Below, in pieces: positions 28,090-36,558 of a stretch of DNA of 64,000 bases; within the stretch, counting starts at the first letter, position 1, and every line of letters starts with the position of its first letter. The position numbers and the translations under genes were made by a program. This DNA comes from Stenotrophomonas rhizophila (lineage in GTDB: Bacteria; Pseudomonadota; Gammaproteobacteria; Xanthomonadales; Xanthomonadaceae). The stretch lies in NCBI RefSeq assembly GCF_020857975.1, contig NZ_JACWUO010000001.1, forward strand, positions 1 to 64,000. Reading direction: 5' to 3'. The notes beneath the pieces are model-generated. The model worked only from the letters and a program-made list of their open reading frames with translations, was not told where the DNA came from and searched no databases.

Positions 28090-30317
28090 CGCGTTCCACG
28101 CCCTTGATGCTGCTGCTGGCCGCCGCCTTCGGCGCCGCCGCCCTGCCCGCCGTGGCCGCTGCCGCGCCCGGCACCGCGCAGGCGGCCGCCACCAGCGCCC
28201 CGGTGCTGGTCACCGCCGCGCAGTGGCAACAGATGCGCAGCGACGGCGCCAGCTACCCGGTGTTCGCCAGGGAGCAGCAGCGCGCCGAACGGCTGGTGCG
28301 CGGCATGCTCAAGGCCGGCATCGACGTGCCGGTGCCCAAGGACAAGGGCGGCGGTTACACCCATGAGCAGCACAAGCGCAATTACCAGGCCATCCAGGCC
28401 GCCGGCGCGCTGTACCGGCTGACCGGCGACAAGGTCTACGCCGACTACGCGCGCGACCTGCTGCTGGGCTACGCCAAGCTCTACCCCGGGCTGGGCGCGC
28501 ACCCGCACGGCCGCGGCCAGATTCCCGGCCGGCTGTTCTGGCAGACGCTCAACGACTCGGTGTGGCTGGTGAGCGCGGTGCAGGGCTATGACGCGATCCG
28601 CGACAGCCTCAGCGCCGCCGACCGCGCCACCATCGATGACAAGGTGTTCCGGCCGATGGCCGATTTCCTCAGCAGCACCCCGGAAAACTTCGACAAGATC
28701 CACAACCACGCCACCTGGGCGGTGGCCGCGGTGGGCATGACCGGCTATGTGCTGCGCGATCAAACCTATGTCGACAAGGCCTTGAATGGCAGCAGGCGCG
28801 ACGGCAGCGCCGGCTTCCTCAAGCAGGTGGACCAGCTGTTCTCGCCGGACGGCTATTACGAGGAAGGCCCGTACTACCAGCGCTACGCGCTGGCGCCGTT
28901 CATCCTGTTCGCCAACGCGGTGCAGCGCAACGAACCGCAGCGCGGCATCTTCAAGCGCCGCGACGGGGTGCTGCTGAAGGCGGTCGACGCGCTGGTGCAG
29001 AGCAGCTACGGCGGCTATTTCTTCCCGATCAACGACGCCATCCTGGACAAGGGCCTGGACACCGAGGAACTGGTGGCCGGGATCGACATCGCCTACGCGC
29101 AGACCGGCGACGCGCGGCTGCTGTCGGTAGCCCAGGCCCAGAAGCGCGTGCTGCTCTCGCCCGAAGGCCTGCAGGTGGCCCAGGCGCTGGCGCAGGACAA
29201 GGCCAAGCCGTTCGCGTTCGTGCCCACCCTGCTCCGCGATGGCCCGGACGGCACCGAAGGCGCGTTGGCGATCCTGCGCATGGGCGGCCCCGACGGCCAG
29301 GCGCTGGTGATGAAGAACACCAAGCAGGGCATGGGCCACGGCCACTTCGACAAGCTCAACTGGCTGTTCTACGACAACGGCCAGCGCGTGGTCACCGACT
29401 ACGGCGCCGCCCGCTTCCTCAATATCGAAGCCAAGGCCGGCGGCATCTACCTGCCCGAGAACAACAGCTGGGCGCGGCAAACCATCGCCCACAACACGCT
29501 GGTGGTGAACGAACAGAGCCACTTCGGCGGCGACTGGAAGCAGGGCCAGGCGCTGGCGCCGGCGCCGCTGCTGTTCGCGGCCGGCGATGACACCCAGATC
29601 GCCTCGGCGCGCATGGACGGCGCCTACGACGGCGTCAGCTTCACCCGCACCCAGGTACTGCTGGCCCACCCGGCACTGACCGAGCCGGTGGTGCTGGACC
29701 TGCTGCGGGTGACCGGCGGCAAGGCCGCACGCTATGACCTGCCGCTGCACTTCAACGGCCACATCATGGACGTGGGCTTCAAGACCCAGTCGGCGGTGGC
29801 CAACCGGCCGGTGCTGGGCAAGGCCAATGGCTACCAGCACGTCTGGATCGACGCGGCCAGCGAGCCCACCAGCCAGCCGCGCAGCCTGACCTGGCTGCTG
29901 GACGGGCGCTTCTATACCTATCGCTTCGCCAGCACGGCGCCATCGCGGGCGCTGATCGGCGAGAGCGGCGCCAACGACCCCTCGTTCAACCTGCGCCGCG
30001 AGCCGATGCTGCTGCAGCGCGTGGACGGCCAGGCCGCCACCACCTTCTATGGCGTGCTCGAACCGCACGGCCAGTACGACGGCACCGCCGAGACGGTGCG
30101 CGGCGCCAACAGCCGCATCGATGCGATCGCCCATTACCGCGGCCAGGATGCCGACGTGCTGGTGCTGGACCTGGCCGGCGGCAAGCGGGTGGCGGTAGGC
30201 ATCGCCGACGAACCGAACAAACCCGGCAGCCATGAGGTGAGTGGCGGTGGCCACAGCTGGCACTGGGACGGCGGCTGGAAGCGCTTTGATACCGGCACCG
30301 GCAAGGACGGCAAATGA
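28086..30317 (+). CDS. Oligoalginate lyase, polysaccharide lyase family 17
   Basis: 743-residue exolytic lyase that cuts alginate oligomers to monomeric uronate (seen as DEH). Signal peptide about 1-26. An alpha/alpha-toroid alginate_lyase domain (about 40-380) is followed by a heparinase II/III-like beta-sandwich (about 390-735). The active-site residues known from Alg17C-type enzymes are present: Asn207 in HNHATW, Tyr263/Tyr264 in EEGPYYQRY, and His418/His420 in GMGHGHFDKLNW. It is translationally coupled on both sides (ATGA overlaps at 28086 and 30314). It resembles the PL17 enzyme Smlt2602 of S. maltophilia as I remember it; alignment would be needed to confirm orthology. Confidence 0.93.
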   Translation: MTRSTPLMLLLAAAFGAAALPAVAAAAPGTAQAAATSAPVLVTAAQWQQMRSDGASYPVFAREQQRAERLVRGMLKAGIDVPVPKDKGGGYTHEQHKRNYQAIQAAGALYRLTGDKVYADYARDLLLGYAKLYPGLGAHPHGRGQIPGRLFWQTLNDSVWLVSAVQGYDAIRDSLSAADRATIDDKVFRPMADFLSSTPENFDKIHNHATWAVAAVGMTGYVLRDQTYVDKALNGSRRDGSAGFLKQVDQLFSPDGYYEEGPYYQRYALAPFILFANAVQRNEPQRGIFKRRDGVLLKAVDALVQSSYGGYFFPINDAILDKGLDTEELVAGIDIAYAQTGDARLLSVAQAQKRVLLSPEGLQVAQALAQDKAKPFAFVPTLLRDGPDGTEGALAILRMGGPDGQALVMKNTKQGMGHGHFDKLNWLFYDNGQRVVTDYGAARFLNIEAKAGGIYLPENNSWARQTIAHNTLVVNEQSHFGGDWKQGQALAPAPLLFAAGDDTQIASARMDGAYDGVSFTRTQVLLAHPALTEPVVLDLLRVTGGKAARYDLPLHFNGHIMDVGFKTQSAVANRPVLGKANGYQHVWIDAASEPTSQPRSLTWLLDGRFYTYRFASTAPSRALIGESGANDPSFNLRREPMLLQRVDGQAATTFYGVLEPHGQYDGTAETVRGANSRIDAIAHYRGQDADVLVLDLAGGKRVAVGIADEPNKPGSHEVSGGGHSWHWDGGWKRFDTGTGKDGK

Positions 30318-31606
30318 AAGTCACCACCCAGGCCCGCACCTACGTCCGTTGGCTGATCGTGGCGCTGATCGCCATCGCCACGGTCATCAACTACATCGAC
30401 CGCAACGCACTGGCGGTGATGTGGCCGCAGATCTCCAAGGATGTCGGCGCCACCAAGGAGGACTATGCGCTGCTGGTGACGGTGTTCATGCTGTTCTACG
30501 CCGCCGGTCAGTTCGTGTTCGGCCGGCTGTTCGACATCATCGGCACCCGGCTGGGCTTTGCGCTGTCGATCGCGGTGTGGTCGGTCTCGATCGCGCTGCA
30601 TTCGGTGACCCATTCGATCCTGTCCTTCAGCCTGGTCCGGGCGATGCTGGGCATCAGCGAGGCCGGCGCGTGGCCGGGCGCGGTCAAGGCCAATGCCGAA
30701 TGGTTCCCTGCGCGTGAGCGGGCGCTGGCGCAGGGCGTGTTCAACGCCGGCGCGTCGATCGGCGCGATCGTGTCGGCGCCGCTGATCGCGGTGCTGTTCC
30801 TGTGGCTGGGCTGGCGCGGCACCTTCATCCTGATCGGCGCGATCGGCTTCATCTGGCTGCTGCCGTGGCTGATCATCTACCGCGCCGGGCCGGACAAGCA
30901 CCCGTGGGTGAGCGCGGCCGAGCGTGCGTTGATCCTGGATGCACCGGCCGAACCGTCGGCCACGCCCAAGGCCGAGTACGTACCCAGCATGCGCCAGCTG
31001 CTGGGCCATCGGCAGACCTGGGGCATCCTGATTTCGCGGTTCTTCCTGGACCCGATCTGGTGGCTGTTCGTGTCCTGGCTGCCGCTCTACCTGGCCGACA
31101 CCTTCGGTTTCGACATCAAGCAGATCGGCATCTTCGCCTGGGTGCCCTACGTGGGCGCGATGATCGGCAGCCTCGGCGGCGGCTGGTTGTCCGGGCGCTT
31201 GATCGGCGCCGGCTGGAGCGTGGACCGCGCCCGCAAGGTGGTCATCACCCTGGGCGGGGCGATCATGGCCCCGGCCCTGCTCGGCGCGGTGCTGGCCACC
31301 GACCCGATGTGGGCAGTGGTGACCATCGCCTTCGTGCTGTTCGGCTTCCAGATCGCCATCGGCAACATCCAGACCCTGCCCGGCGACATCTTCAGCGGCA
31401 AATCCGTCGGCTCGGTGGCCGGGCTGGGCGGCATGGCCGCGGTGGCCGGCACGCTGATCACCACCTGGCTGGTGCCGGTGATGACCCATCAATCCTACGC
31501 TCCCATTTTCATCCTGGTGGCCGCGCTGGTGCCGGCCTCGCTGCTGGCGCTGTGGCTGGTCACCGGCCGCGTCGAAAAACTCGACGGCCCGGCCCAACCG
31601 CGCTGA
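30314..31606 (+). CDS. MFS transporter, hexuronate (ExuT-like, ACS) family
   Basis: 430-residue inner-membrane permease with about 12 hydrophobic helices. The N-terminus RTYVRWLIVALIAIATVINYIDRNALAVMWP and the loop FGRLFDIIGTRLGFALS (motif A) are typical of the anion:cation symporter family that includes ExuT and GudP. In this operon it should import the alginate-derived monomer (DEH) or short oligomers from the periplasm. It overlaps the PL17 stop by four bases. The SDR follows after 46 bases that contain a pyrimidine-rich stretch. Confidence 0.9.
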   Translation: MKVTTQARTYVRWLIVALIAIATVINYIDRNALAVMWPQISKDVGATKEDYALLVTVFMLFYAAGQFVFGRLFDIIGTRLGFALSIAVWSVSIALHSVTHSILSFSLVRAMLGISEAGAWPGAVKANAEWFPARERALAQGVFNAGASIGAIVSAPLIAVLFLWLGWRGTFILIGAIGFIWLLPWLIIYRAGPDKHPWVSAAERALILDAPAEPSATPKAEYVPSMRQLLGHRQTWGILISRFFLDPIWWLFVSWLPLYLADTFGFDIKQIGIFAWVPYVGAMIGSLGGGWLSGRLIGAGWSVDRARKVVITLGGAIMAPALLGAVLATDPMWAVVTIAFVLFGFQIAIGNIQTLPGDIFSGKSVGSVAGLGGMAAVAGTLITTWLVPVMTHQSYAPIFILVAALVPASLLALWLVTGRVEKLDGPAQPR

Positions 31607-31652
31607 ACCCTCTCTTCTTTCCTTTCCCCCAACGCACTACTGGAGTTTTTCC

Positions 31653-32408
31653 ATGACCCAATTCAACGACAAGGTGGCCATCGTCACCGGTGGCGGCCGC
31701 GACATCGGCCGCGAGATTTCGATCAAGCTGGCCGCCGCCGGCGCCAAGGTGTGCATCAACTACGCCAACGACGAAGCCAGCGCGCAGGACACCCTGAAGC
31801 AGATCGAGGCGGCCGGTGGCACCGCGATCGTGCACCGCGCCGACGTCACCGATGCCAAGGCGGTGGCCGGCATGGTGGCCGCCACCCAGGCCGCGTTCGG
31901 TGAGCGCATCGACGTGCTGGTCAACGTGGCCGGCGGCATGGTGCAGCGCCGTCCGCTGGCCGAGATCGACGAGGCGTTCTTCCACAAGGTGATGGACCTC
32001 AATATGAGCTCGGTCTACCTGACCACCCACGCAGTGGTGCCGCATATGCCCGAGGGCGGCGCGATCGTCAACTTCGCCTCGCAGGCCGGCCGCGATGGCG
32101 GTGGCCCGGGCGCGGCGATCTACGCCACCGCCAAGGCTGCGGTGATGACCTTCACCCGTGCCATGGCCAAGGAACTGGGCCCGCGCGGGATCCGGGTCAA
32201 CGCGCTGTGCTGCGGCATGATCGCCACCCGTTTCCACGACGAATTCACCAAGCCCGAAGTGCGTACCGCGGTGGCTGGCAATACCCCCCTGCGCCGCCAG
32301 GGCCGCCCGCAGGAAGCGGCCGATACCGCGGTGTACCTGGCCTCGGATGCAGCCGGCTTCATCACCGGTGCCAACGTCGACGTCAACGGCGGCACCTACT
32401 TCTCTTGA
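31653..32408 (+). CDS. SDR oxidoreductase, probable DEH reductase
   Basis: 251-residue classical SDR. It has nucleotide motif TGGGRDIGRE (residues 11-20), DVTD, NVAGG in place of NNAG, and catalytic Ser (NFASQAG) and Tyr/Lys (YATAKAAVMTFTRAMAKELG). The C-terminal ITGANVDVNGGTYFS is typical. The expected reaction, by analogy with the alginate reductases of Sphingomonas and others, is NAD(P)H-dependent reduction of 4-deoxy-L-erythro-5-hexoseulose uronate to 2-keto-3-deoxygluconate, which the kinase two genes downstream would use. Substrate is inferred from context; sugar SDRs of this subfamily are hard to separate by sequence. Confidence 0.88.
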   Translation: MTQFNDKVAIVTGGGRDIGREISIKLAAAGAKVCINYANDEASAQDTLKQIEAAGGTAIVHRADVTDAKAVAGMVAATQAAFGERIDVLVNVAGGMVQRRPLAEIDEAFFHKVMDLNMSSVYLTTHAVVPHMPEGGAIVNFASQAGRDGGGPGAAIYATAKAAVMTFTRAMAKELGPRGIRVNALCCGMIATRFHDEFTKPEVRTAVAGNTPLRRQGRPQEAADTAVYLASDAAGFITGANVDVNGGTYFS

Positions 32409-32437
32409 TCGACTGCTGACCGCCTGGGAGGGCTGAC

Positions 32438-33619
32438 ATGCTGCGCTGGATCTCTGCATTTTCGATTGCACTTGCCACCAGCGCCGCTGCGCTGCCCGCC
32501 CATGCCCAGGTCTGGGTGCCGGCGTGGACCGCCTCGCCGGCACCGGACCGCCAGGACGGCACCCCCGAAGCACCGGTGCAGTTCGCCCACCAGACCGTGC
32601 GCCAGGACATGCGCCTGGCCAGTTCGGCCACGGCGCTGCGCTTCCGCATCAGCAATGAACTCGGCGATGCGCCGCTGACCATCGGCGGCGCATCGGCGCA
32701 ACGCACCGGCACGGCCACCCCGGCCAAGCTGGTCACCTTCAATGGTCGCAGCGCAGTGGTGGTGCCGGTCGGCGCGGCCCTGCTCAGCGACCCGGTGGCG
32801 ATGACGGTGCCGGCGCTGGCCGATGTATCGCTGACCGTGTACTTCCCCGATGCCACCCGCCCGGCCGTGCGCCGCACCGCGCTGCGCATCGCCGACGGCC
32901 GCCAGGCCGAGGTGGCCGACAAGGTCAAGCTGGCGTACCGGCAGAACGTGGTGTCGGCAGTGTTGGCCGAACGCAGCAGCAAGCCGGTGGTGGTGGTGGC
33001 GCTGGGCGATTCGATCACCGAGGGCGCCACGGCCACCCGTGGCAGCAACGGCGATTGGCCGGCACTGCTGGCCGCGCGCCTGCAGCAGGTCTGCCCGGAC
33101 CAGGTGGTGCTGGTCAATGCCGGCATCAGCGGCAACAAGGTGATGGACCACGGGCGCAGCCACAGTGCGCTGGCCCGGTTGGACCGCGATGTGATCGCCC
33201 TGCCCAACGTGGCCAAGGTGATCGTGTTCGAAGGCATCAACGATATCCGCCACGACGGCGGCACCCCGCCCAAGCCCGGCCGCAATGCCGAGGACATGGT
33301 GCTGGGCTACCGGCAGATCGCCGAGCGCCTGCACGGCAATGGCATCGGCGCGATCGCCGCCACCCTCACCCCGTTCGGTGGTTCGGACCGTTACGAGCCG
33401 ATCTCGGCGGCCACCCGCACCAGCCTCAACACCTGGATGCGCGGCGGGCGCAGCGGCTTTGATGCGCTGATCGATTTCGATGCGATGCTGCGCGATCCGG
33501 CCAACCCCGAAAGCCTGCCCGGCGACATCACCCGCGACTACCTGCATCCCAATGATGAAGGCTACCGGCGCATGGCCGCCGGCGTCGACCTGGGCCTGCT
33601 CGGCTGCCGCGCACGATGA
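32438..33619 (+). CDS. Secreted SGNH/GDSL-family esterase
   Basis: 393 residues. Signal peptide 1-23 (ending PAHA, then QVWVPAWTASPAP), an N-terminal beta-sandwich-like part (to about 180) and an SGNH hydrolase domain. All four blocks are visible: GDSITEG with Ser192, NAGISGN (Gly/Asn), GINDIR with Asn268, and DYLHPNDEGYRRMA with Asp367 and His370. It acts outside the cytoplasm. GGGAGGG precedes the ATG, and its stop overlaps the kinase start by four bases, so it is an integral part of the alginate operon. Removal of O-acetyl groups from bacterial alginate before lyase action is a natural but untested role. Confidence 0.88.
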   Translation: MLRWISAFSIALATSAAALPAHAQVWVPAWTASPAPDRQDGTPEAPVQFAHQTVRQDMRLASSATALRFRISNELGDAPLTIGGASAQRTGTATPAKLVTFNGRSAVVVPVGAALLSDPVAMTVPALADVSLTVYFPDATRPAVRRTALRIADGRQAEVADKVKLAYRQNVVSAVLAERSSKPVVVVALGDSITEGATATRGSNGDWPALLAARLQQVCPDQVVLVNAGISGNKVMDHGRSHSALARLDRDVIALPNVAKVIVFEGINDIRHDGGTPPKPGRNAEDMVLGYRQIAERLHGNGIGAIAATLTPFGGSDRYEPISAATRTSLNTWMRGGRSGFDALIDFDAMLRDPANPESLPGDITRDYLHPNDEGYRRMAAGVDLGLLGCRAR

Positions 33620-34719
33620 GTGCGCAGCAGTTCCGGCTGGCCCCGCACGCTGCCCCGCGCTGGGACGCGCTGGCGCTGGGCGAGGTGATGCTGCGTTTCG
33701 ACCCGGGTGAAGGGCGCATCCGCAACGCGCGCCAGTTCCAGGTCTGGGAAGGCGGCGGCGAATACAACGTGGCCCGCGGGCTGTGCAGCACCTTCGGCCA
33801 CCGCAGCGGCGTACTCACTGCGCTGCCGCGCAATGAGCTGGGCGTGCTGGCCCAGCAGTTGATCCAGGCCGGCGGGGTGGATGCCAGCCAGATCGTATGG
33901 CGCGAGTACGACGGCATCGGCCGCAACACGCGGATGGGGCTGAACTTCACCGAGCGCGGCTTCGGGGTGCGTGCTCCGCTGGGGGTATCCGACCGGGCGT
34001 ATTCGGCTGCCGCGCAGCTGCAACCGCATGAGTACGACTGGGATGCGCTGTTCGGCCGCGACGGCGTGCGCTGGCTGCATACCGGCGGCATCTTCGCTGC
34101 CCTTTCCGAGCACAGCGCGCGCACCGCGATCGCGGCGGTGCAGGCCGCACGCCGGCATGGGGTGGCGGTGTCCTACGACCTCAACTACCGCGCCAGCCTG
34201 TGGAACAGCCATCCCGATCCGGATGCGGCGCGCCACGCCAACTGCGCCATCGCGGCAGAATGCGACCTGCTGGTGGGCGACGAGTATTCCTTCGCCGCCT
34301 GCCTGGGCATGGACCTGGCCGACCTGGGCCGGCGCGCCACGCCGATGGACGTGGGCCCGGCCGATGCGGCCGCACAACGGGCATTGCAGCAGTTCCCCAA
34401 CCTGCAGGCGGTGGCATTCACCCTGCGCGATGCCGGCAACGCCGCCCGCAACGGCTGGGCCGGCGCGCTGCGCACGCGCCAGCAATTGTTCGTGTCCGCT
34501 GCGCGCGAAGTGGACCTGCTGGACCGGGTCGGCGGTGGCGATGCGTTCGTGGCCGGGGTGGTGCATGCACTGCTGGCGGGCAAGGGCGAGCAGGCTGCAG
34601 TGGCGCTGGGCGCCGCGCATGGCGCGCTGGCGATGTCCACGCCGGGCGATACCGCCTGCGCCAGCCTGCAGGAAGTGGAAGCGGTGGCGCGTGGCGAGGG
34701 AGCGGCGGCGCGGCGCTGA
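33616..34719 (+). CDS. kdgK: PfkB-family 2-keto-3-deoxygluconate kinase
   Basis: 367-residue ribokinase-fold sugar kinase. N-terminal LGEVMLRFDPGEGRIRNARQFQVWEGGGEYNVARGL (substrate-binding GGGEYN), central DLNYRASLW (PfkB signature), and the C-terminal anion-hole and base motif DLLDRVGGGDAFVAGVVHALL with the catalytic Asp in GGGDAF. In context it phosphorylates KDG to KDPG, the last step before the Entner-Doudoroff aldolase, which is not in this window. It overlaps the SGNH gene by ATGA. It is the last gene of the operon and ends nine bases from the convergent Nudix gene. Confidence 0.88.
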   Translation: MSAQQFRLAPHAAPRWDALALGEVMLRFDPGEGRIRNARQFQVWEGGGEYNVARGLCSTFGHRSGVLTALPRNELGVLAQQLIQAGGVDASQIVWREYDGIGRNTRMGLNFTERGFGVRAPLGVSDRAYSAAAQLQPHEYDWDALFGRDGVRWLHTGGIFAALSEHSARTAIAAVQAARRHGVAVSYDLNYRASLWNSHPDPDAARHANCAIAAECDLLVGDEYSFAACLGMDLADLGRRATPMDVGPADAAAQRALQQFPNLQAVAFTLRDAGNAARNGWAGALRTRQQLFVSAAREVDLLDRVGGGDAFVAGVVHALLAGKGEQAAVALGAAHGALAMSTPGDTACASLQEVEAVARGEGAAARR

Positions 34720-34728
34720 GCGCCTCGC

Positions 34729-35157
34729 TCAGTGCGCCATCGACAGCTCGGCCAGCGCGCGCCGCGCCGAGGTGGTCAATGGCGCAGGCAGCGCGTCGGC
34801 GGTGAACCAACCCAGTTCCGGCAGGGCCTCGGGCTCGCGCACCTGCGCCACCTGGGCCGCATCGAGCATGCGCACCACGTACACCGGCGCCACCCAGTGC
34901 TGGGCCAGCGCTGGTTCGAAGTGGTCCACCACGCACAGCAGGCGCTCCACCGCCACGCGCAGCCCGGTTTCCTCCTCGACTTCGCGGACCACGGCGTGCT
35001 CGACGGTTTCCATCCAGTCGACCTTGCCGCCGGGCAGGCTCCAGTGGCCCTGCTCGGGCTGGCGCCCGCGCAGCAGCAACAGGATCGCACCGTCGGCGCG
35101 CTGGATGACCGCACCGCAGCCCAGCCGCGGGCGTTGCAGGTCGTTCTGTGGGTTCAT
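34729..35157 (-). CDS. Nudix hydrolase
   Basis: 142-residue cytosolic pyrophosphohydrolase. The Nudix box is complete: GKVDWMETVEHAVVREVEEETGL fits G-x5-E-x7-R-E-U-x-E-E-x-G-U. The N-terminal PRLGCGAVIQRADGAILLLLRGRQPEQGHWSLPGG is typical of MutT/NudG-like ADP-ribose or (d)NTP hydrolases. The substrate is not predictable. The start ATG (35155-35157) fits the domain boundary; an upstream in-frame start at 35247 reads through the terminator region. Convergent with kdgK. Confidence 0.9.
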   Translation of the reverse strand: MNPQNDLQRPRLGCGAVIQRADGAILLLLRGRQPEQGHWSLPGGKVDWMETVEHAVVREVEEETGLRVAVERLLCVVDHFEPALAQHWVAPVYVVRMLDAAQVAQVREPEALPELGWFTADALPAPLTTSARRALAELSMAH

Positions 35158-35214
35158 GCGGGCCTGTCCTCGGTAGGGAAGGCATAGCGTATCGGCAACG
35201 GCGGCCCAAACGGA

Positions 35215-35239
35215 AAAGGCCCGGCAATGCCGGGCCTTT
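35215..35239 (-). terminator. Rho-independent terminator after ax21
   Basis: A perfect 11-bp stem (35215-35225 with 35229-35239) with a 3-base loop lies 45 bases beyond the ax21 stop. On the minus strand the stem ends in TTTT. It separates ax21 from the Nudix gene. Confidence 0.8.
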
Positions 35240-35283
35240 CCTGCCACGCCGATCAGGCGCGTGGCGTTGCGGTCACGCCGCTA

Positions 35284-35856
35284 TTACCAGCTGAAGCGCG
35301 GGCCGACCGACCATTCCTTGTCGCCGTGGCGGTTCATCTTGATGTCGCCGTTGATGCCCCAGTTCTGGTTCAACTTCACCTGGCCACCCAGGCGGCCGTA
35401 GAACTCGCCATCCGGGTTGATGCCGTGCTTCTTGCTGTAATCCTCGTAGCCGGCCATCGCATAGACTTCGGCGTGCTGGCCGAACGCGGTACGGATACCG
35501 GCTTCAGCGCTGTAGCCGTTGAAGTCCAGGCCTTCCTTCGGGTCGAACTTGTTGTAGGCAACGCGGCCGACGAAATCGGTGCTGTTGCCGATTTCCTGGT
35601 TGTAGCCCACGCCGACGCGCCACTGGTCAACCTTGAAGTTGCCGATGTCGGTCTTCTGCTGGCTGTACTCACCGAAGGCGTGGAAGTTCGGCAGGAAGCC
35701 GTAGGAACCCTTCACACCCCAACCATCGGCCTTGCCACCGTCGGCGTCGGTCTTGACGTAATCGCCTTCAGCGTAGTTGTAGGACAGGCCTTCGGCAGCC
35801 GAAGCGGCGAACGGCAGGGCGGCGGCGAGGGCCAGGGCAATCAACGAAGTCTTCAT
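35284..35856 (-). CDS. ax21: Ax21-family outer-membrane protein
   Basis: 190-residue protein with a clear signal peptide (MKTSLIALALAAALPFAASA, then AEGLSYN) and a small barrel of about eight strands ending in an aromatic residue (VGPRFSW). Ax21 proteins are abundant in Xanthomonas and Stenotrophomonas outer-membrane vesicles. Codon choice is strongly biased (AAC, AAG, GGC, CTG), as in highly expressed genes. It stands alone, with its own terminator and a 700-bp upstream region. Early claims that Ax21 gives rise to the XA21 ligand or a quorum signal were withdrawn, so only the outer-membrane role is stated here. Confidence 0.92.
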   Translation of the reverse strand: MKTSLIALALAAALPFAASAAEGLSYNYAEGDYVKTDADGGKADGWGVKGSYGFLPNFHAFGEYSQQKTDIGNFKVDQWRVGVGYNQEIGNSTDFVGRVAYNKFDPKEGLDFNGYSAEAGIRTAFGQHAEVYAMAGYEDYSKKHGINPDGEFYGRLGGQVKLNQNWGINGDIKMNRHGDKEWSVGPRFSW

Positions 35857-36558
35857 GGGGGTACACCTTTTTGTCTTGAACTTCTTGCAGATGGCGCGGG
35901 GCGCCGGCCTGCATCGGAAAGTTAATTCTCCGTTATTCGCCCTAACCCGCCCTGAAGTTCGGCGTTTTCATTCCGCTGAATTTTTGGCAAGGGTTCAGTT
36001 GCGCTCTGGCACACGCGCGCGGCGCGCAAACCACTGAAAAACAGCGGCGCGCGGCGCAACGCAGCGATTGCGCCGGCGACGATGCTGAACCTTCGGGGAA
36101 GCGGCCGGGGAAACTGGCGACACGCCAGCATCGGCAAAAGGAAACGGGTCACGACGATGCCCTTGCGGGGCGTCACGCGTTGGGGAAGCCGCTCTTGGGG
36201 AGTAGTCGGCTAACGCGCCCTTCCTCGGTGATACACCGGCTGACACCGATCCGGCGCCAGACCTCAGGTCGCTGGGGATGCTTCCTTTCCGGCAGCTCGA
36301 TTCTGGGCTGATTCCGTCACGGGTTCTATCAGACGGTTCTTAGTCTGGATTAGGAATTCTCTGACACGACAAGCGGGCTTATCGCCGGAATATTTCCGTA
36401 AGTGACTGAATTACATGCCGATCACTATCACGCGCCCCCTGCGTCTCCCTCACACCGCTACGGCGCGGCCCGGCGCAGTGTCGATTTCCCCCGCCCGTGT
36501 TCGTCGTATACAGACCAGGCGCCCATTCCGGCGCGCCGTGACCCACCGGAGGCAACCC
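35857..36558. other. 700-bp gene-free region between ax21 and the DUF1428 gene
   Basis: It holds the ax21 promoter on the minus strand and the DUF1428 promoter on the plus strand, but neither can be boxed. Other content: a riboswitch-like element (36191-36264), a hairpin CAGAC/GTCTG (36330-36347), a near-palindrome around GGAATATTTCC (36390s) and a visibly lower-GC patch at 36300-36420. No reading frame looks coding on either strand. Confidence 0.5.
36191..36264 (+). promoter_or_regulatory. Possible yybP-ykoY (Mn2+) riboswitch-like element
   Basis: Three blocks appear in the order of the yybP-ykoY aptamer: GGGGAGTAG (36197-36205), TGACAC followed by a mini-hairpin CCG-ATC-CGG (36241-36254), and GCCAGACC (36256-36263), close to the consensus GCAAGACC. 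A hairpin CGGTG-ATA-CACCG sits between the first two. The second conserved element (CGTCAA) is missing and the closing stem is weak, so this is only a candidate. The next plus-strand gene starts 295 bases further on. Confidence 0.3.

Noticed and set aside
35284..35856. Ax21 as a quorum-sensing or plant-immunity signal
   Set aside because: The original claims were withdrawn, and the sequence supports only an exported outer-membrane barrel.
36278..36343. 21-codon frame after the riboswitch-like element
   Set aside because: No properly spaced ribosome-binding site and no known leader peptide. Mentioned only within the riboswitch finding.
36415..36558. N-terminal extension of the DUF1428 protein from ATG 36415
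   Set aside because: The extension is Arg/Pro-rich and unconserved, while ATG 36559 has a clear GGAGG and starts the family domain.
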